The translations under genes and the position numbers were made by a program. Under the pieces are notes generated by a model, which did no database searches, was not told the DNA's origin, and worked only from the letters and a program-made list of their open reading frames with translations. DNA of 64,000 bases from Duganella sp. CF402. Its GTDB lineage: Bacteria; Pseudomonadota; Gammaproteobacteria; Burkholderiales; Burkholderiaceae_D. Below are positions 41,884 through 50,609 of the stretch, in pieces. The stretch spans positions 248,001-312,000 of the forward strand of contig NZ_FOBG01000002.1 of assembly GCF_900109645.1 (NCBI RefSeq). Reading direction: 5' to 3'. Position 1 is the first letter of the stretch. Every line of letters starts with the position of its first letter.

Positions 41884-43365
41884 ATGGAAGTCGAACTCAA
41901 ACTCTTGCTCGCCCCCGAGGACAACAGCAAGCTGCTGCAGCATCCGCTGCTGGATGCGCCGACGCGCGTGCAGCATCTGGCCGCGCGCTATTTCGATACA
42001 CCGGACCTGCACCTGATGCGCCACGGCGCCGGCCTGCGCGTGCGCAAGGAGGACGGCGAGTGGATACAGACCATGAAGGCGGGCGGCAGCGTGCAAAGCG
42101 GCCTGCATAGCCGCAACGAGTGGGAGTGCCCGGTTGATCGTTGCTGGCCACGTCTCGGCAAGCTGCGCAAGCTGCTCGGCGATGACCAGCGCTGGCTGGA
42201 TATGCTGGATGCGCCGGATCTCAAGGACCGCCTTGAACCGCTGTTCCTGGTCGACGTGCAGCGCCACCTGTGGGAAGTGGAAATCGACGGTAACCGCATC
42301 GAGGTCGCGCTGGACGTCGGCCAGGTCGAGCGCAAGGCGCACAAGGTGGCGATCAACGAAATCGAACTGGAATTGAAAGATGGCGATCCCGCCGGGCTGT
42401 ATGCGTTTGCCTTGCAGCTGCTGGACGACATCCCGCTGCGCATCACCAACATCAACAAGGCGCAGCGCGGCTACATGCTGGTGCGCGAGACCGGCCATGC
42501 GCCGTATCGCGCGCAGGCGCTGCATCTCGACGCCGATGCCAGCTTGAGCGACGCCATGCCCGCCGTGCTGGGCAACTGCCTTGAACACATCCAGCGCAAC
42601 GAAGTCGCCGTGATAGAAGGCCACGATCCCGAAACGCTGCACCAGATGCGTGTCGGCGTGCGCCGCCTGCGTTCCGCGCTCAAGCTGTTCGAGCAAGTGG
42701 CGCCCTGCCCACCCGCGCTAGAGGAAAATATCAACTGGCTGGGCATGGAACTGGGCGCGGCGCGCGACTGGGATGTACTGCTGTCTTCAACGCTGACGCG
42801 GTTGGAGGTGCCGCAAATCGAGTTGCAATCACTGGCACTGCAAACCGCACACGCAAAACGGCACGAGGCGGCGCAAGCATTGCTATCGCCGCGCTACACA
42901 CGGCTGATGCTCACAATGGGATCATGGATGCTGCAAGCCGCGCCGCTGCTGCAAGGATCAGCCGCGCAGTTTTCTCGCCTGACCATGCAGCACCTGCACA
43001 AGTCGCTGATCAAACGCGCCAACCGCATGCAGCACGACGACCCGGCCAGTGCGCACCACACGCGCATCGGCGCCAAACGCGCCCGCTACGCATTGGAGTT
43101 TTTTCATTCGCTGTATCGCACCAAGGGCACGCAGGCCTATCTGAAAACGCTGGCAGCGGTGCAGGAAGAACTGGGCCGGCACAACGACATGGCGGTGGCA
43201 GGTCGCCTGCTGCAGGAACTGGCGCAACAGCATCCGCAAGCAGCCGGCGCGATCCAGTTTGCGCGCGGATACCTGCTGGCGCAACAAACCGCAGCGCCGG
43301 CTGCACTCGACGCCATCCGCCGCAGGTTGCACACGCTGCGCCTGCCGCACGCGCAGCGTGATTAG
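41884..43365 (+). CDS. CYTH-CHAD domain inorganic triphosphatase (YgiF-like)
   Basis: A 493-aa soluble protein. The N-terminal CYTH triphosphate-tunnel domain has the ExExK motif (Glu2, Glu4, Lys6 in MEVELKL). The C-terminal CHAD domain from about residue 220 carries HQMRVGVRRLRSALKLFE and HHTRIGAKRARYALEFF, with the conserved His/Arg/Lys residues that bind polyphosphate. It probably hydrolyses inorganic triphosphate and localises to polyphosphate. It ends in a four-base overlap with a convergent gene. Confidence 0.94.
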   Translation: MEVELKLLLAPEDNSKLLQHPLLDAPTRVQHLAARYFDTPDLHLMRHGAGLRVRKEDGEWIQTMKAGGSVQSGLHSRNEWECPVDRCWPRLGKLRKLLGDDQRWLDMLDAPDLKDRLEPLFLVDVQRHLWEVEIDGNRIEVALDVGQVERKAHKVAINEIELELKDGDPAGLYAFALQLLDDIPLRITNINKAQRGYMLVRETGHAPYRAQALHLDADASLSDAMPAVLGNCLEHIQRNEVAVIEGHDPETLHQMRVGVRRLRSALKLFEQVAPCPPALEENINWLGMELGAARDWDVLLSSTLTRLEVPQIELQSLALQTAHAKRHEAAQALLSPRYTRLMLTMGSWMLQAAPLLQGSAAQFSRLTMQHLHKSLIKRANRMQHDDPASAHHTRIGAKRARYALEFFHSLYRTKGTQAYLKTLAAVQEELGRHNDMAVAGRLLQELAQQHPQAAGAIQFARGYLLAQQTAAPAALDAIRRRLHTLRLPHAQRD

Positions 43366-43742
43366 CGGCGCGCCTGTTTTGCGCTGACGTTCCAGCTCAA
43401 GGTGCCGGGGCACTTGGCCTGCTGCACGGCGGCCAGCGTTTCATCGGCTTCGCTGCTGGCTTGCGCATACTCCTTGCGGCCGGCCACCTTGAAGTGCAGC
43501 GCCGGCGCGGTGGTGCTGGCGGTCTTGGACAGCGTAGGCTGGAAACCGCGCTCGGTGAGGATCTTGCGGCAGGCATCCATGCCGTTCAGCTTTTCCGATT
43601 CGATCTCGATGCTCAGCACCCAGCTCTCCACATAGCCGCGCGCGGCGCGTTCCGGCACCGGCAGCATCAGGTCCGACGGCAAAGTGGCGGCTTGCACAGC
43701 GCCGGCCAGCATGGCGGCGCCCAGCGTAATCAGGCGATACAT
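43362..43742 (-). CDS. Secreted hypothetical protein
   Basis: A 126-aa exported protein of unknown function. The signal peptide (LITLGAAMLAGAVQA) precedes a small alpha/beta-like domain (GYVESWVLSIEIESEKLNG, CRKILTERGFQPTLSK). Two cysteines (DACRK and AKCPG) could form a disulfide in the periplasm. It is transcribed alone. Confidence 0.75.
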   Translation of the reverse strand: MYRLITLGAAMLAGAVQAATLPSDLMLPVPERAARGYVESWVLSIEIESEKLNGMDACRKILTERGFQPTLSKTASTTAPALHFKVAGRKEYAQASSEADETLAAVQQAKCPGTLSWNVSAKQARR

Positions 43743-43778
43743 CGATATTCCTTCACATGCGGTAAAGGCGCTATGGTA

Positions 43779-44375
43779 TCAGGCCAGCATCGGATACAGG
43801 GTGCCCACCAGCAGCAGTGCCATCACGATGTTGAAGATGCGTACCGAACGCGCGTCCTGCAACACGCGGCGCATGGCCACGCCGAACATGGCCCACGCGC
43901 CGACGCAGAACACGCCGATCAAGCCGAAGATCCCGGCCAGCATGGCGGCGTCGATCACCGTGAAGCCCTGCGGCAGGTAGGTGGTGAGCGCGCTCAGGGC
44001 CATCACCCATGCCTTCGGATTAATCCACTGGAACGCAGCTGCGCCGAAGAAGGTCATCGGCTTGGACAGGGCGGCCTGCTCGCCGCTCATCGGCGCCGCG
44101 TGCGCCAGCTTCCACGCCAGCCAAAGCAGGTAGATCGCGCCGCCGTATTTGAGGATGGTCTGCAGCATCGGCACCTGCTCGAATACCACGTGCAGCCCCA
44201 TGCCAGTCGCGAAAATCATGAAGGTGAAGCCGCAGGTAATACCGAACAAGTGCGGCAGCGAACGCATAAAACCGTAATTCAGGCCCGAGGCCAGGATCAT
44301 GGTGTTGTTCGGGCCGGGCGTGATGGAACTGACGGCGGCAAAGGTGCACAGTGGCAGCAGCAATTCGGGCGACAT
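43779..44375 (-). CDS. LysE/RhtB-family amino-acid exporter
   Basis: A 198-aa inner-membrane protein with five to six helices. SSITPGPNNTMILASGLNYG is the family's conserved first-loop motif, followed by GITCGFTFMIF. It is likely to export an amino acid or derivative. The start at 44375 gives the standard N-terminus; the frame opens at 44432 inside the promoter. The promoter region carries TGTA[CT]TGG motifs in inverted and direct order. Confidence 0.92.
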   Translation of the reverse strand: MSPELLLPLCTFAAVSSITPGPNNTMILASGLNYGFMRSLPHLFGITCGFTFMIFATGMGLHVVFEQVPMLQTILKYGGAIYLLWLAWKLAHAAPMSGEQAALSKPMTFFGAAAFQWINPKAWVMALSALTTYLPQGFTVIDAAMLAGIFGLIGVFCVGAWAMFGVAMRRVLQDARSVRIFNIVMALLLVGTLYPMLA

Positions 44376-44407
44376 GATGTATCCGTGTGTGGAGTGTGTA
44401 CTTGCAT

Positions 44408-44473
44408 TGTATAGCCAAGTGTACTGGCACACACCAATACACTTTCACAAACAGTCAGCACCACTGTATTGGT
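44408..44473 (-). promoter_or_regulatory. Promoter and operator array of the LysE-type exporter gene
   Basis: Read on the minus strand, TTGGTG (plus 44437-44432) and TATACA (plus 44413-44408) are 18 bp apart. An octamer TGTA[CT]TGG occurs as TGTACTGG (44420-44427), as its inverse CCAATACA (44434-44441), and as TGTATTGG (44465-44472). The first two form an inverted repeat across the promoter, suggesting operator occupancy by an unidentified regulator. Confidence 0.55.
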
Positions 44474-44477
44474 CACT

Positions 44478-45425
44478 TTACCGATACGACCGGCGCTTCC
44501 CCAGCTGCTTGTAGAAGCCTTCCAACTCGCGCGCCACCAGATCCTGGCCGTTCTCGATCACGAAATCCTGGAACGCTGCCGCCACTTTTGGGATCGGCTG
44601 GTCGCTCAGGTGCATGATGTGCCAGTCCGCCTCCACCAGATTAATCGGCAGGGTCGCCAGCAGGCCGGCCTCGAATTCCAACCCGCAGGCGTGCACCGAC
44701 AAAAAGCCCACGCCCAGTCCCGCCGACACCATGCGCTTGATTGCCTCGTTGCTCGATACCTCGGAGCCGAATTCCGCCGCATGCCCCTCCTCGCGCAGCA
44801 GCTTTTCCACCGCCGTGCGCGTGCCCGAGCCGCGCTCGCGCACCAGCAGGTTGGCCGCCATAACATCGTTGAGCGTGACTTTTTTCTTCTTCATCAGCGG
44901 GTGCGATGGACTGGCGACAAACGCCATCGGGTGACGCGCGAACTTGGCCGCATTGGTGCGCAGCTCGCGCGGCGGCGTCCCCATGATAGCCAGTTCGATC
45001 TCGTGCCGCGCCAGCATGTTGATGATCTCCGTCCGATTCCCCACTTGCAGCTTGAGGCGCACATCCGGCCGCTCCAGCGTGAACGGCACCAGCATCGGCG
45101 GCAGCAAGTGCTCCGCCGTGGTCACCGCGCCGATGCGCAGCGTACCGGAAGTGACGCCCTGCAGCGCCGCCAGTTCGTCGGCGGCCTGCTCCCACAGGCG
45201 CAGGATGCGCTCGGAGAATTCGGCCATCACCTCGCCCGCTGCCGTCAGCTGGATATTGCGTCCTACCTTGCGGGTCAGCGCCATGCCGGCGATGTCTTCC
45301 AGTGTGCGGATTTGCAACGAGACGGCCGGCTGCGTAAGGTGCATGGCGTCCGCCGCACGCGACACGCTGCCGTGGCGCGCCACCAATATCAACGACTGTA
45401 GCTGGCGAAAACTCGCATGATACAT
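44478..45425 (-). CDS. LysR-family regulator, CbbR-like
   Basis: A 315-aa LysR protein: helix-turn-helix at residues 1-65 (SVSRAADAMHLTQPAVSLQIRTLE), then an effector domain (LRIGAVTTAEHLLPPML, LLVRERGSGTRTAVEKLL), the latter a CbbR/CysB-like block. It diverges from a HAD gene across 96 bp that include an imperfect dyad TTATCGATTATCGAATAA (45435-45452), a likely self-regulating site. No RuBisCO or Calvin-cycle gene is nearby, so the CbbR resemblance is only structural. Confidence 0.92.
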   Translation of the reverse strand: MYHASFRQLQSLILVARHGSVSRAADAMHLTQPAVSLQIRTLEDIAGMALTRKVGRNIQLTAAGEVMAEFSERILRLWEQAADELAALQGVTSGTLRIGAVTTAEHLLPPMLVPFTLERPDVRLKLQVGNRTEIINMLARHEIELAIMGTPPRELRTNAAKFARHPMAFVASPSHPLMKKKKVTLNDVMAANLLVRERGSGTRTAVEKLLREEGHAAEFGSEVSSNEAIKRMVSAGLGVGFLSVHACGLEFEAGLLATLPINLVEADWHIMHLSDQPIPKVAAAFQDFVIENGQDLVARELEGFYKQLGKRRSYR

Positions 45426-45521
45426 AAGGAATCCTTATCGATTATCGAATAACTTTAATTTTTCTTTTATAGATTCTACCCTTATATTGATAATCATCTG
45501 ACATGTTTAAGTGAGGGCATG

Positions 45522-46232
45522 ATGAGCATCGACGTAATCTTCCTGGGACTGGACGGCGTTCTGTTTGATACCGAAACGCTGCACCTTGCAGCCTGCAACG
45601 CGGCGTTTGCCAACGCCGAGCTGTCGGTACGCTGGACCTTGCCGGCGCTGCGCGCTGCCGCCGCCACCCACGGTTACGCCCGCGCCATCGGTTCCGCCGT
45701 TGCCATGCCGCCACTGTCGCGCGACAAGCAGCGCGTGGCCGATCTGCAGGAAGACAAGCACCGCCAGTTCCATCAAGCGATCCTCGCACAGCCGCCGCAG
45801 GCGCAAACCGCCGCGCTGGCGTTGATCGAGGACGCCACCGCCGCCGGCTGCAAGATCTGCATTCTGACCGACTTGCCGGCGCCCGCAGCATCCGCGCTGC
45901 TGGAGCACCAGTTCGGCGCCGATGTGAATAGCCTGTTCAGCGTGGTCGCTGGCGGCGTCAATTTCGACAGCAGCGCAGGCGCCGGTCCGTATGCGCACGC
46001 GCTGCACGCCATCGGCGCGGCGCCACACGACGCCATCGCCATCGACACCGCCGTTCCAGCACTGCAGGCGGCGGAAGATGCGGGACTGTGGACCGTCTCG
46101 GTCGCCCCTTACGGCACGGACGTGGTGCGTCCGCGCCAGTTCATCACCTTTGACGCCCTGCGCGAATTGCAGGCCAGCCCTTATACGCCGGATCAGCAAC
46201 GCCCCAAACCGGGGCTGCATCGAGCCGCATAG
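45522..46232 (+). CDS. CbbY-like HAD-superfamily protein lacking the nucleophile
   Basis: A 236-aa HAD-fold protein. Motif I reads FLGLDGVLFDTE, so the nucleophilic Asp of the usual DxDG is replaced by Gly9 while the acid/base Asp11 remains. Motif II (CILTDLP) is present. The motif III lysine of the KPxP block is missing (SAGAGPYAHAL), and motif IV keeps one Asp (AIDTAVPALQAAEDAG). Ordinary phosphatase or mutase activity is therefore doubtful. The start is set by GAGGG four bases upstream of 45522. It is probably co-transcribed with NDH-2 28 bp downstream. Confidence 0.85.
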   Translation: MSIDVIFLGLDGVLFDTETLHLAACNAAFANAELSVRWTLPALRAAAATHGYARAIGSAVAMPPLSRDKQRVADLQEDKHRQFHQAILAQPPQAQTAALALIEDATAAGCKICILTDLPAPAASALLEHQFGADVNSLFSVVAGGVNFDSSAGAGPYAHALHAIGAAPHDAIAIDTAVPALQAAEDAGLWTVSVAPYGTDVVRPRQFITFDALRELQASPYTPDQQRPKPGLHRAA

Positions 46233-46260
46233 TTTTTTCACTCGCTACTGGAGGCGCATC

Positions 46261-47532
46261 ATGGAAACCATCGTCATCGTCGGCGGCGGTGCGGGCGGAC
46301 TCGAACTCGCCACCCGTCTTGGAGATACGCTCGGCAAAAGCAAACGCTCGCGCGTGCTGTTGGTGGACCGCTGGCCCGGCCACTTCTGGAAGCCGCTGCT
46401 GCATACCGTCGCGTCGGGCAAGTGCGATCCGCAAGTGAGCGAGCTGCCGTTCAGCGCACAGGCGCTGGACCATGATTTTGAATTCGTACAGGGCGACATG
46501 CTGTGCCTCGACCGCGCGCATCGGACCATCACCCTGTCGCCACGCGGCGGCGGCGACGGCGCCTGCCGCGTGCTCGCCTACGACAAGCTGGTACTGGCGC
46601 TGGGCTCCGTCACCAACTTCTTCGGCGTGCCGGGCGCGCAGGAGCATGCGCTCACGCTCGACAGCGTGGCCGATGCGGAGCACTTCCGCCGCCGCTTCTT
46701 CGACGCCTGCATCGCCGCCGGCGAGCAGAAAAAGCCGGTGAACGTGGTCATCGTCGGCGGCGGCGCCACCGGCGTGGAGCTGGCGGCGGAGTTGAGCAAC
46801 ACGGCGCGTGCATTGGCCGCGTACCGCGTGCACGATCTCGACCCGGAGCAGGACATTCGCATCACCGTGATTGAACGCGGCCAGCACCTGCTGCCGCAAC
46901 TCGACCCGCTGCAAGCACAGCGCGCGGCTCGGCACCTGCGTGCGATGGGCATCGAGGTGATGACCTCCACCAGCGTGGCCAGCGTCAGCGCCGACGCGGT
47001 GACCGACGCGCAAGGCACGGCGTATCCGGCCGACCTGACCTTGTGGGCCGCCGGTGTCGAGGCGCCGCCGCTGTGCGCCACGCTGGGCCTGAGCGTGAAT
47101 CACCTGAAGAAGATCATGGTCGACGCCAGCCTGCGCTCGTCCAACGACAGCCGCATCTACGCCTTGGGCGACTGCGCCAACTACGTCTGTCCGCTCAAAG
47201 GACCAACGCCGCCGCGCGCGCAGGTAGCACACCAGCAGGCCATGTTCCTGGCCGATCTGCTGGCGCGCAAGGACGACACGCCGCGCCCGGACTTCCGCTA
47301 CCACGACTACGGTTCGCTGGTGTCGCTGGGCCAGCAGGCGGCGGTGGGCTCGCTGACAGGACCAGTCAGCGGCAGGAGCTACAGCGTGGGCGGACCGGTG
47401 GCCAGCGTGCTGTATCGGCTGCTGTACCAGAAGCACCTGCTGCAACTGCATGGCACGGTGCCGATGCTGACCCACACGCTGGCCGGCTGGCTGCGTTCGC
47501 GTGTGCTGCCGCCGGTGAGGCTGCACAGGTAA
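46261..47532 (+). CDS. Type II NADH dehydrogenase (NDH-2-like FAD oxidoreductase)
   Basis: A 423-aa peripheral-membrane flavoprotein that oxidises NADH and passes electrons to quinone without pumping protons. The FAD motif VIVGGGAGGLE is at 5-15 and the NAD motif VVIVGGGATGVELAAEL near 161-177. A late IYALGDCANYVC block closes the FAD site. The C-terminal amphipathic region (LYRLLYQKHLLQLHG) would anchor it. It follows the HAD gene by 28 bp. Confidence 0.93.
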   Translation: METIVIVGGGAGGLELATRLGDTLGKSKRSRVLLVDRWPGHFWKPLLHTVASGKCDPQVSELPFSAQALDHDFEFVQGDMLCLDRAHRTITLSPRGGGDGACRVLAYDKLVLALGSVTNFFGVPGAQEHALTLDSVADAEHFRRRFFDACIAAGEQKKPVNVVIVGGGATGVELAAELSNTARALAAYRVHDLDPEQDIRITVIERGQHLLPQLDPLQAQRAARHLRAMGIEVMTSTSVASVSADAVTDAQGTAYPADLTLWAAGVEAPPLCATLGLSVNHLKKIMVDASLRSSNDSRIYALGDCANYVCPLKGPTPPRAQVAHQQAMFLADLLARKDDTPRPDFRYHDYGSLVSLGQQAAVGSLTGPVSGRSYSVGGPVASVLYRLLYQKHLLQLHGTVPMLTHTLAGWLRSRVLPPVRLHR

Positions 47533-47540
47533 AACCGGCC

Positions 47541-47546
47541 TATAAT
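47541..47546 (+). promoter_or_regulatory. Perfect -10 element just before a start codon (possible leaderless gene)
   Basis: TATAAT ends six bases before the ATG at 47553, so a transcript initiated there would begin at or next to the start codon. No ribosome site is visible. The -35 region (AGGCTG at 47518-47523) is poor, so activity is uncertain. Confidence 0.35.
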
Positions 47547-47552
47547 GGTCCC

Positions 47553-49085
47553 ATGACGACGATCACCTCTCTGAATCGGACCACTCCTGCCGTTGCCAAC
47601 CCGGCGACGGCTGGCGCAATCATGCCCACGTCCGCTACGACCGGCAACAGCGGAAACGGCGCCTCCACCATCGTTTCCTTGGGCGGTTCGGACGGCGACA
47701 CGCTGACCAAGGCGCTGGTGTGGGAAAACCGCAACCGCAGTACCGCCGCCGTGCTGATGGCGCAGAACTTCAACAATCAAGCGGGAGCCGCACGGCTCAA
47801 GGGCCTGGGCGGCGAGCTGCTGAAGCAGGTAGCCTACGAAGGCGAAGATTTTTCGCAAACCGTCCAGCAGGCGCCGGATGGCGTGCAAGCCTATACCTAC
47901 GACATGCTGGTGTCACCATCGCAGGTGTCGCAGCACGGCATGGGCGACAGCCAGGTTGCGCTGACCGTCACCACCCGCAGCGGCGTCAAGGTCGAACTGA
48001 AGCTCGACGCCAGCGACAACAGCATCGCCATCGAAGCGCATAGTGACGGCAAGTTGAGCGAGAGCGAGCGCAAGGCGCTGGGCAAGTTGTCGGAGGCGTT
48101 TCAGAAATCGATCGATGGTCTGAGCGAGGATCCGCCGCGCATCGACTTGGGCGACCTGACCCAGTTCGATCATGGTGCACTGTCGTCGGTGGATCTGAAA
48201 GCGCAGATCAAGATCAATCCGAAGGAAACGCAGCGGCTTGAATTCCACGCCGATGCCGCCCAGCGCACGCTCAGTTTCAGCGGCCCTGCCGGCAGCGCCA
48301 ACATCGCCGTGGACCTGAGCCAGCCGGCCAGCTGGGGCAGCAAGGACCAGCAGGCCAAGGCGCTGGACAAATACCTGCAACAGGTTGATCAGGCCGGCCT
48401 GCGCGGCCAGGGCGACGGCGCCATGATCTCCATGTTCAAGGATGCGTTCAAAGGCATGAACAGCGACTACGGCACACCGGCCATCGCTCCGCGCAACATC
48501 GTGCTGACCGACCAGGATCGCGCCATGACCACCGGGCTGGCCGACTTCAAGGCATCGTTCGCACAGACCGAGGTGGCGTCCAATCCGGCGCGCATCACGG
48601 AGAAGGACACCTTTGCCTACGAACTGTCGCAGAAGACCAGCATCACCGGCACCTCGCAGCTGGACCGCGCCATCTCGCAACAGCAGCAGTCGCACCTGAA
48701 GGCGCGCTACCACGCACCGATCAAGGCCGATGCGCAACTGGCGCTGGACCTGTCGCCCAATTCGCAGAACTACAAATACATCACCGTCGAAGATTCGGCC
48801 AGCAGCACCACCAACATCGCCTACGACAAGGGCGCGCTGGCCAAGGCCACGCTGGAGATGCAGGCGCACCAAACCACTCGCGTGCTGACCTACACGCTGG
48901 GCAAGCTGAAAGACGACCAGACCACGCCATCCGGTAAATCGATGACGCGCGACCTGCTGTCCACCCTGGAGCCTGAGCGCGATGGCTTGCCGGCGCTGAA
49001 CGATGAAGAACGCGCCCAAGTGCTGGCCAAATTGAACAATCAGATCTTCCTGCAATCCAATCCGAACGCCATACCAAAAGCATGA
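47553..49085 (+). CDS. Large hypothetical protein
   Basis: An unrecognised 510-aa protein with a Ser/Thr/Ala/Asn-rich N-terminal 60 residues (NPATAGAIMPTSATTGNSGN), similar in style to the DUF5610-like gene at 20525. A long soluble region of mixed alpha/beta character follows (GVKVELKLDASDNSIAIEAHSDGKLSESERKALGKL is interrupted here only for description: the first half is beta-like and the second helical). There is no signal peptide, membrane segment or catalytic motif I know. It overlaps the DinB gene start by four bases. Confidence 0.75.
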   Translation: MTTITSLNRTTPAVANPATAGAIMPTSATTGNSGNGASTIVSLGGSDGDTLTKALVWENRNRSTAAVLMAQNFNNQAGAARLKGLGGELLKQVAYEGEDFSQTVQQAPDGVQAYTYDMLVSPSQVSQHGMGDSQVALTVTTRSGVKVELKLDASDNSIAIEAHSDGKLSESERKALGKLSEAFQKSIDGLSEDPPRIDLGDLTQFDHGALSSVDLKAQIKINPKETQRLEFHADAAQRTLSFSGPAGSANIAVDLSQPASWGSKDQQAKALDKYLQQVDQAGLRGQGDGAMISMFKDAFKGMNSDYGTPAIAPRNIVLTDQDRAMTTGLADFKASFAQTEVASNPARITEKDTFAYELSQKTSITGTSQLDRAISQQQQSHLKARYHAPIKADAQLALDLSPNSQNYKYITVEDSASSTTNIAYDKGALAKATLEMQAHQTTRVLTYTLGKLKDDQTTPSGKSMTRDLLSTLEPERDGLPALNDEERAQVLAKLNNQIFLQSNPNAIPKA

Positions 49086-49609
49086 GCACACCCCAGTACT
49101 TCGCGCTGCTGGCGCGCTACAACGCCGACATGAACCAGAAGCTGTACGACGCGGCGGCACAGCTGTCGCCGGAAGAACTGGCGGCCGACCGCAAAGCCTT
49201 CTTCGGTTCCTTGCTAGGCACCATGAACCACCTGCTGGCCGGCGACACCATCTGGCTCAAGCGATTCAGCACGCATCCGTCCCGCTACCCGGCGCTGCAA
49301 GATGCGCCGTCGCTGCCGCAGCCCAGCGGCCTGACGCACACCTTTGGCGACTCGCTGCCGGCGTTGCGCACCTACCGCGAACAGCTGGACGCCATGATCT
49401 GCGCATGGGCGCCGCAACTCACGGAAGCCGACCTGGCGAGCACCTTCGAATACCGCAACATGAAGGGTGACGTATTTCACAAGCACTTCGGCGGCGTGCT
49501 GCAGCACTTCTTCAACCATCAGACGCACCATCGCGGACAGGCCAGCACCTTGCTGACGCAGGCCGGCGTCGATATCGGCGTCACCGATCTGGTGGTGTGG
49601 GTCGAATGA
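49082..49609 (+). CDS. DinB-family protein
   Basis: A 175-aa four-helix-bundle protein of the DinB/YfiT superfamily. The metal-binding histidines are in MNHLLAGD and the late FNHQTHHRGQ. Members are putative metal-dependent thiol (bacillithiol/mycothiol-like) transferases; in betaproteobacteria the role is unknown. ATGA overlaps couple it to both neighbours. Confidence 0.92.
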   Translation: MSTPQYFALLARYNADMNQKLYDAAAQLSPEELAADRKAFFGSLLGTMNHLLAGDTIWLKRFSTHPSRYPALQDAPSLPQPSGLTHTFGDSLPALRTYREQLDAMICAWAPQLTEADLASTFEYRNMKGDVFHKHFGGVLQHFFNHQTHHRGQASTLLTQAGVDIGVTDLVVWVE

Positions 49610-50598
49610 AAATCGCCGTCTACAGCGCCCAGCCCTACGACCGCCGCTTCCTCGACGAAGCGCGCGCGCCCGGCGTCGAAGCCGTGTACTTCTCCGACCG
49701 GCTGGAACTGGACACCGTGCCGCTGGCACAAGGCTGCAGCGCTGTCTGCGTGTTCGTCAACGACCGGCTGGACGCGCCGGTGCTGGAAGCCCTGCACGCA
49801 ATGGGCGTGCGCGCCGTGCTGCTGCGCTGCGCGGGCTTCAACAACGTCGACCTGAAAGCTGCCGAACGGTTAAAGCTGTTCGTCGCCCGCGTGCCGGCCT
49901 ATGCGCCGGAAGCCGTGGCCGAACATGCGCTGGCATTGGTGATGACGCTGAACCGCCGCACCCACCGCGCCTACGCGCGCGTCCGCGAAGGCAACTTCGC
50001 GCTGGACGGCCTGTTGGGCATGACGCTGCACGGCAAGACCGTCGGCATCGTCGGCGCAGGACAGATCGGCGCGGCGGCGGCGCGCATCTTCCACGGCATG
50101 GGCTGCAAGGTGCTGGTCAGCGATCCCGCGCCGACGCCGCAGCTGCAAGGCGTGGCCGAACGCAGCGATCTCGATGCGTTGCTGGCGCAGTCAGACGTGG
50201 TATCCCTCCATTGCCCGCTGCTGGACGCTACACGCCACATGATTGACACCGCCAGCCTGGCCCGCATGAAGCGCGGCGCCATGCTGGTCAACACCTCGCG
50301 CGGCGGCTTGATCGACACCGCCGCCGTGATCGAAGCGCTGAAGTCCGGGCAACTGGGCGCGCTTGCGATCGACGTTTATGAACAGGAGAGCACCCTCTTC
50401 TTCCAAGATCACTCCAGCGACATTATTACCGATGATGTCTTCCAGCGACTGATGACCTTCCCGAATGTACTGGTCACAGGGCATCAAGGCTTCTTCACCA
50501 TTGAGGCCATGCGCGAAATCGCCGCAGTCACATTCGCCAATCTGGCCTGCTTCTTGCAGGGATCCCCTTGCGCCAATGCGCTACTCACACCCGGTTAA
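49606..50598 (+). CDS. ldhA: 2-hydroxyacid dehydrogenase, D-lactate dehydrogenase (LdhA) type
   Basis: A 330-aa NAD-dependent D-2-hydroxyacid dehydrogenase that probably reduces pyruvate to D-lactate. The NAD loop GIVGAGQIGAAAARIF lies near 148-163. The catalytic Arg is in NTSRGGLID, the Glu in DVYEQES, and the His in VLVTGHQGFFT. The segment STLFFQDHS after DVYEQE is typical of LdhA rather than glyoxylate reductases. It starts at 49606 in an ATGA overlap with the DinB gene. Confidence 0.93.
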   Translation: MKIAVYSAQPYDRRFLDEARAPGVEAVYFSDRLELDTVPLAQGCSAVCVFVNDRLDAPVLEALHAMGVRAVLLRCAGFNNVDLKAAERLKLFVARVPAYAPEAVAEHALALVMTLNRRTHRAYARVREGNFALDGLLGMTLHGKTVGIVGAGQIGAAAARIFHGMGCKVLVSDPAPTPQLQGVAERSDLDALLAQSDVVSLHCPLLDATRHMIDTASLARMKRGAMLVNTSRGGLIDTAAVIEALKSGQLGALAIDVYEQESTLFFQDHSSDIITDDVFQRLMTFPNVLVTGHQGFFTIEAMREIAAVTFANLACFLQGSPCANALLTPG

Positions 50599-50609
50599 TA
50601 AGGAAGTCC

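Noticed and set aside
45481-45500. A further FNR/Anr box (TTGATAATCATCTG)
   Set aside because: Only the left half matches; the right half reads ATCTG instead of ATCAA.
44478-46232. A Calvin-cycle (cbb) locus, from a CbbR-like regulator next to a CbbY-like HAD protein
   Set aside because: There is no RuBisCO, phosphoribulokinase or other cycle gene, and the HAD protein lacks catalytic residues.
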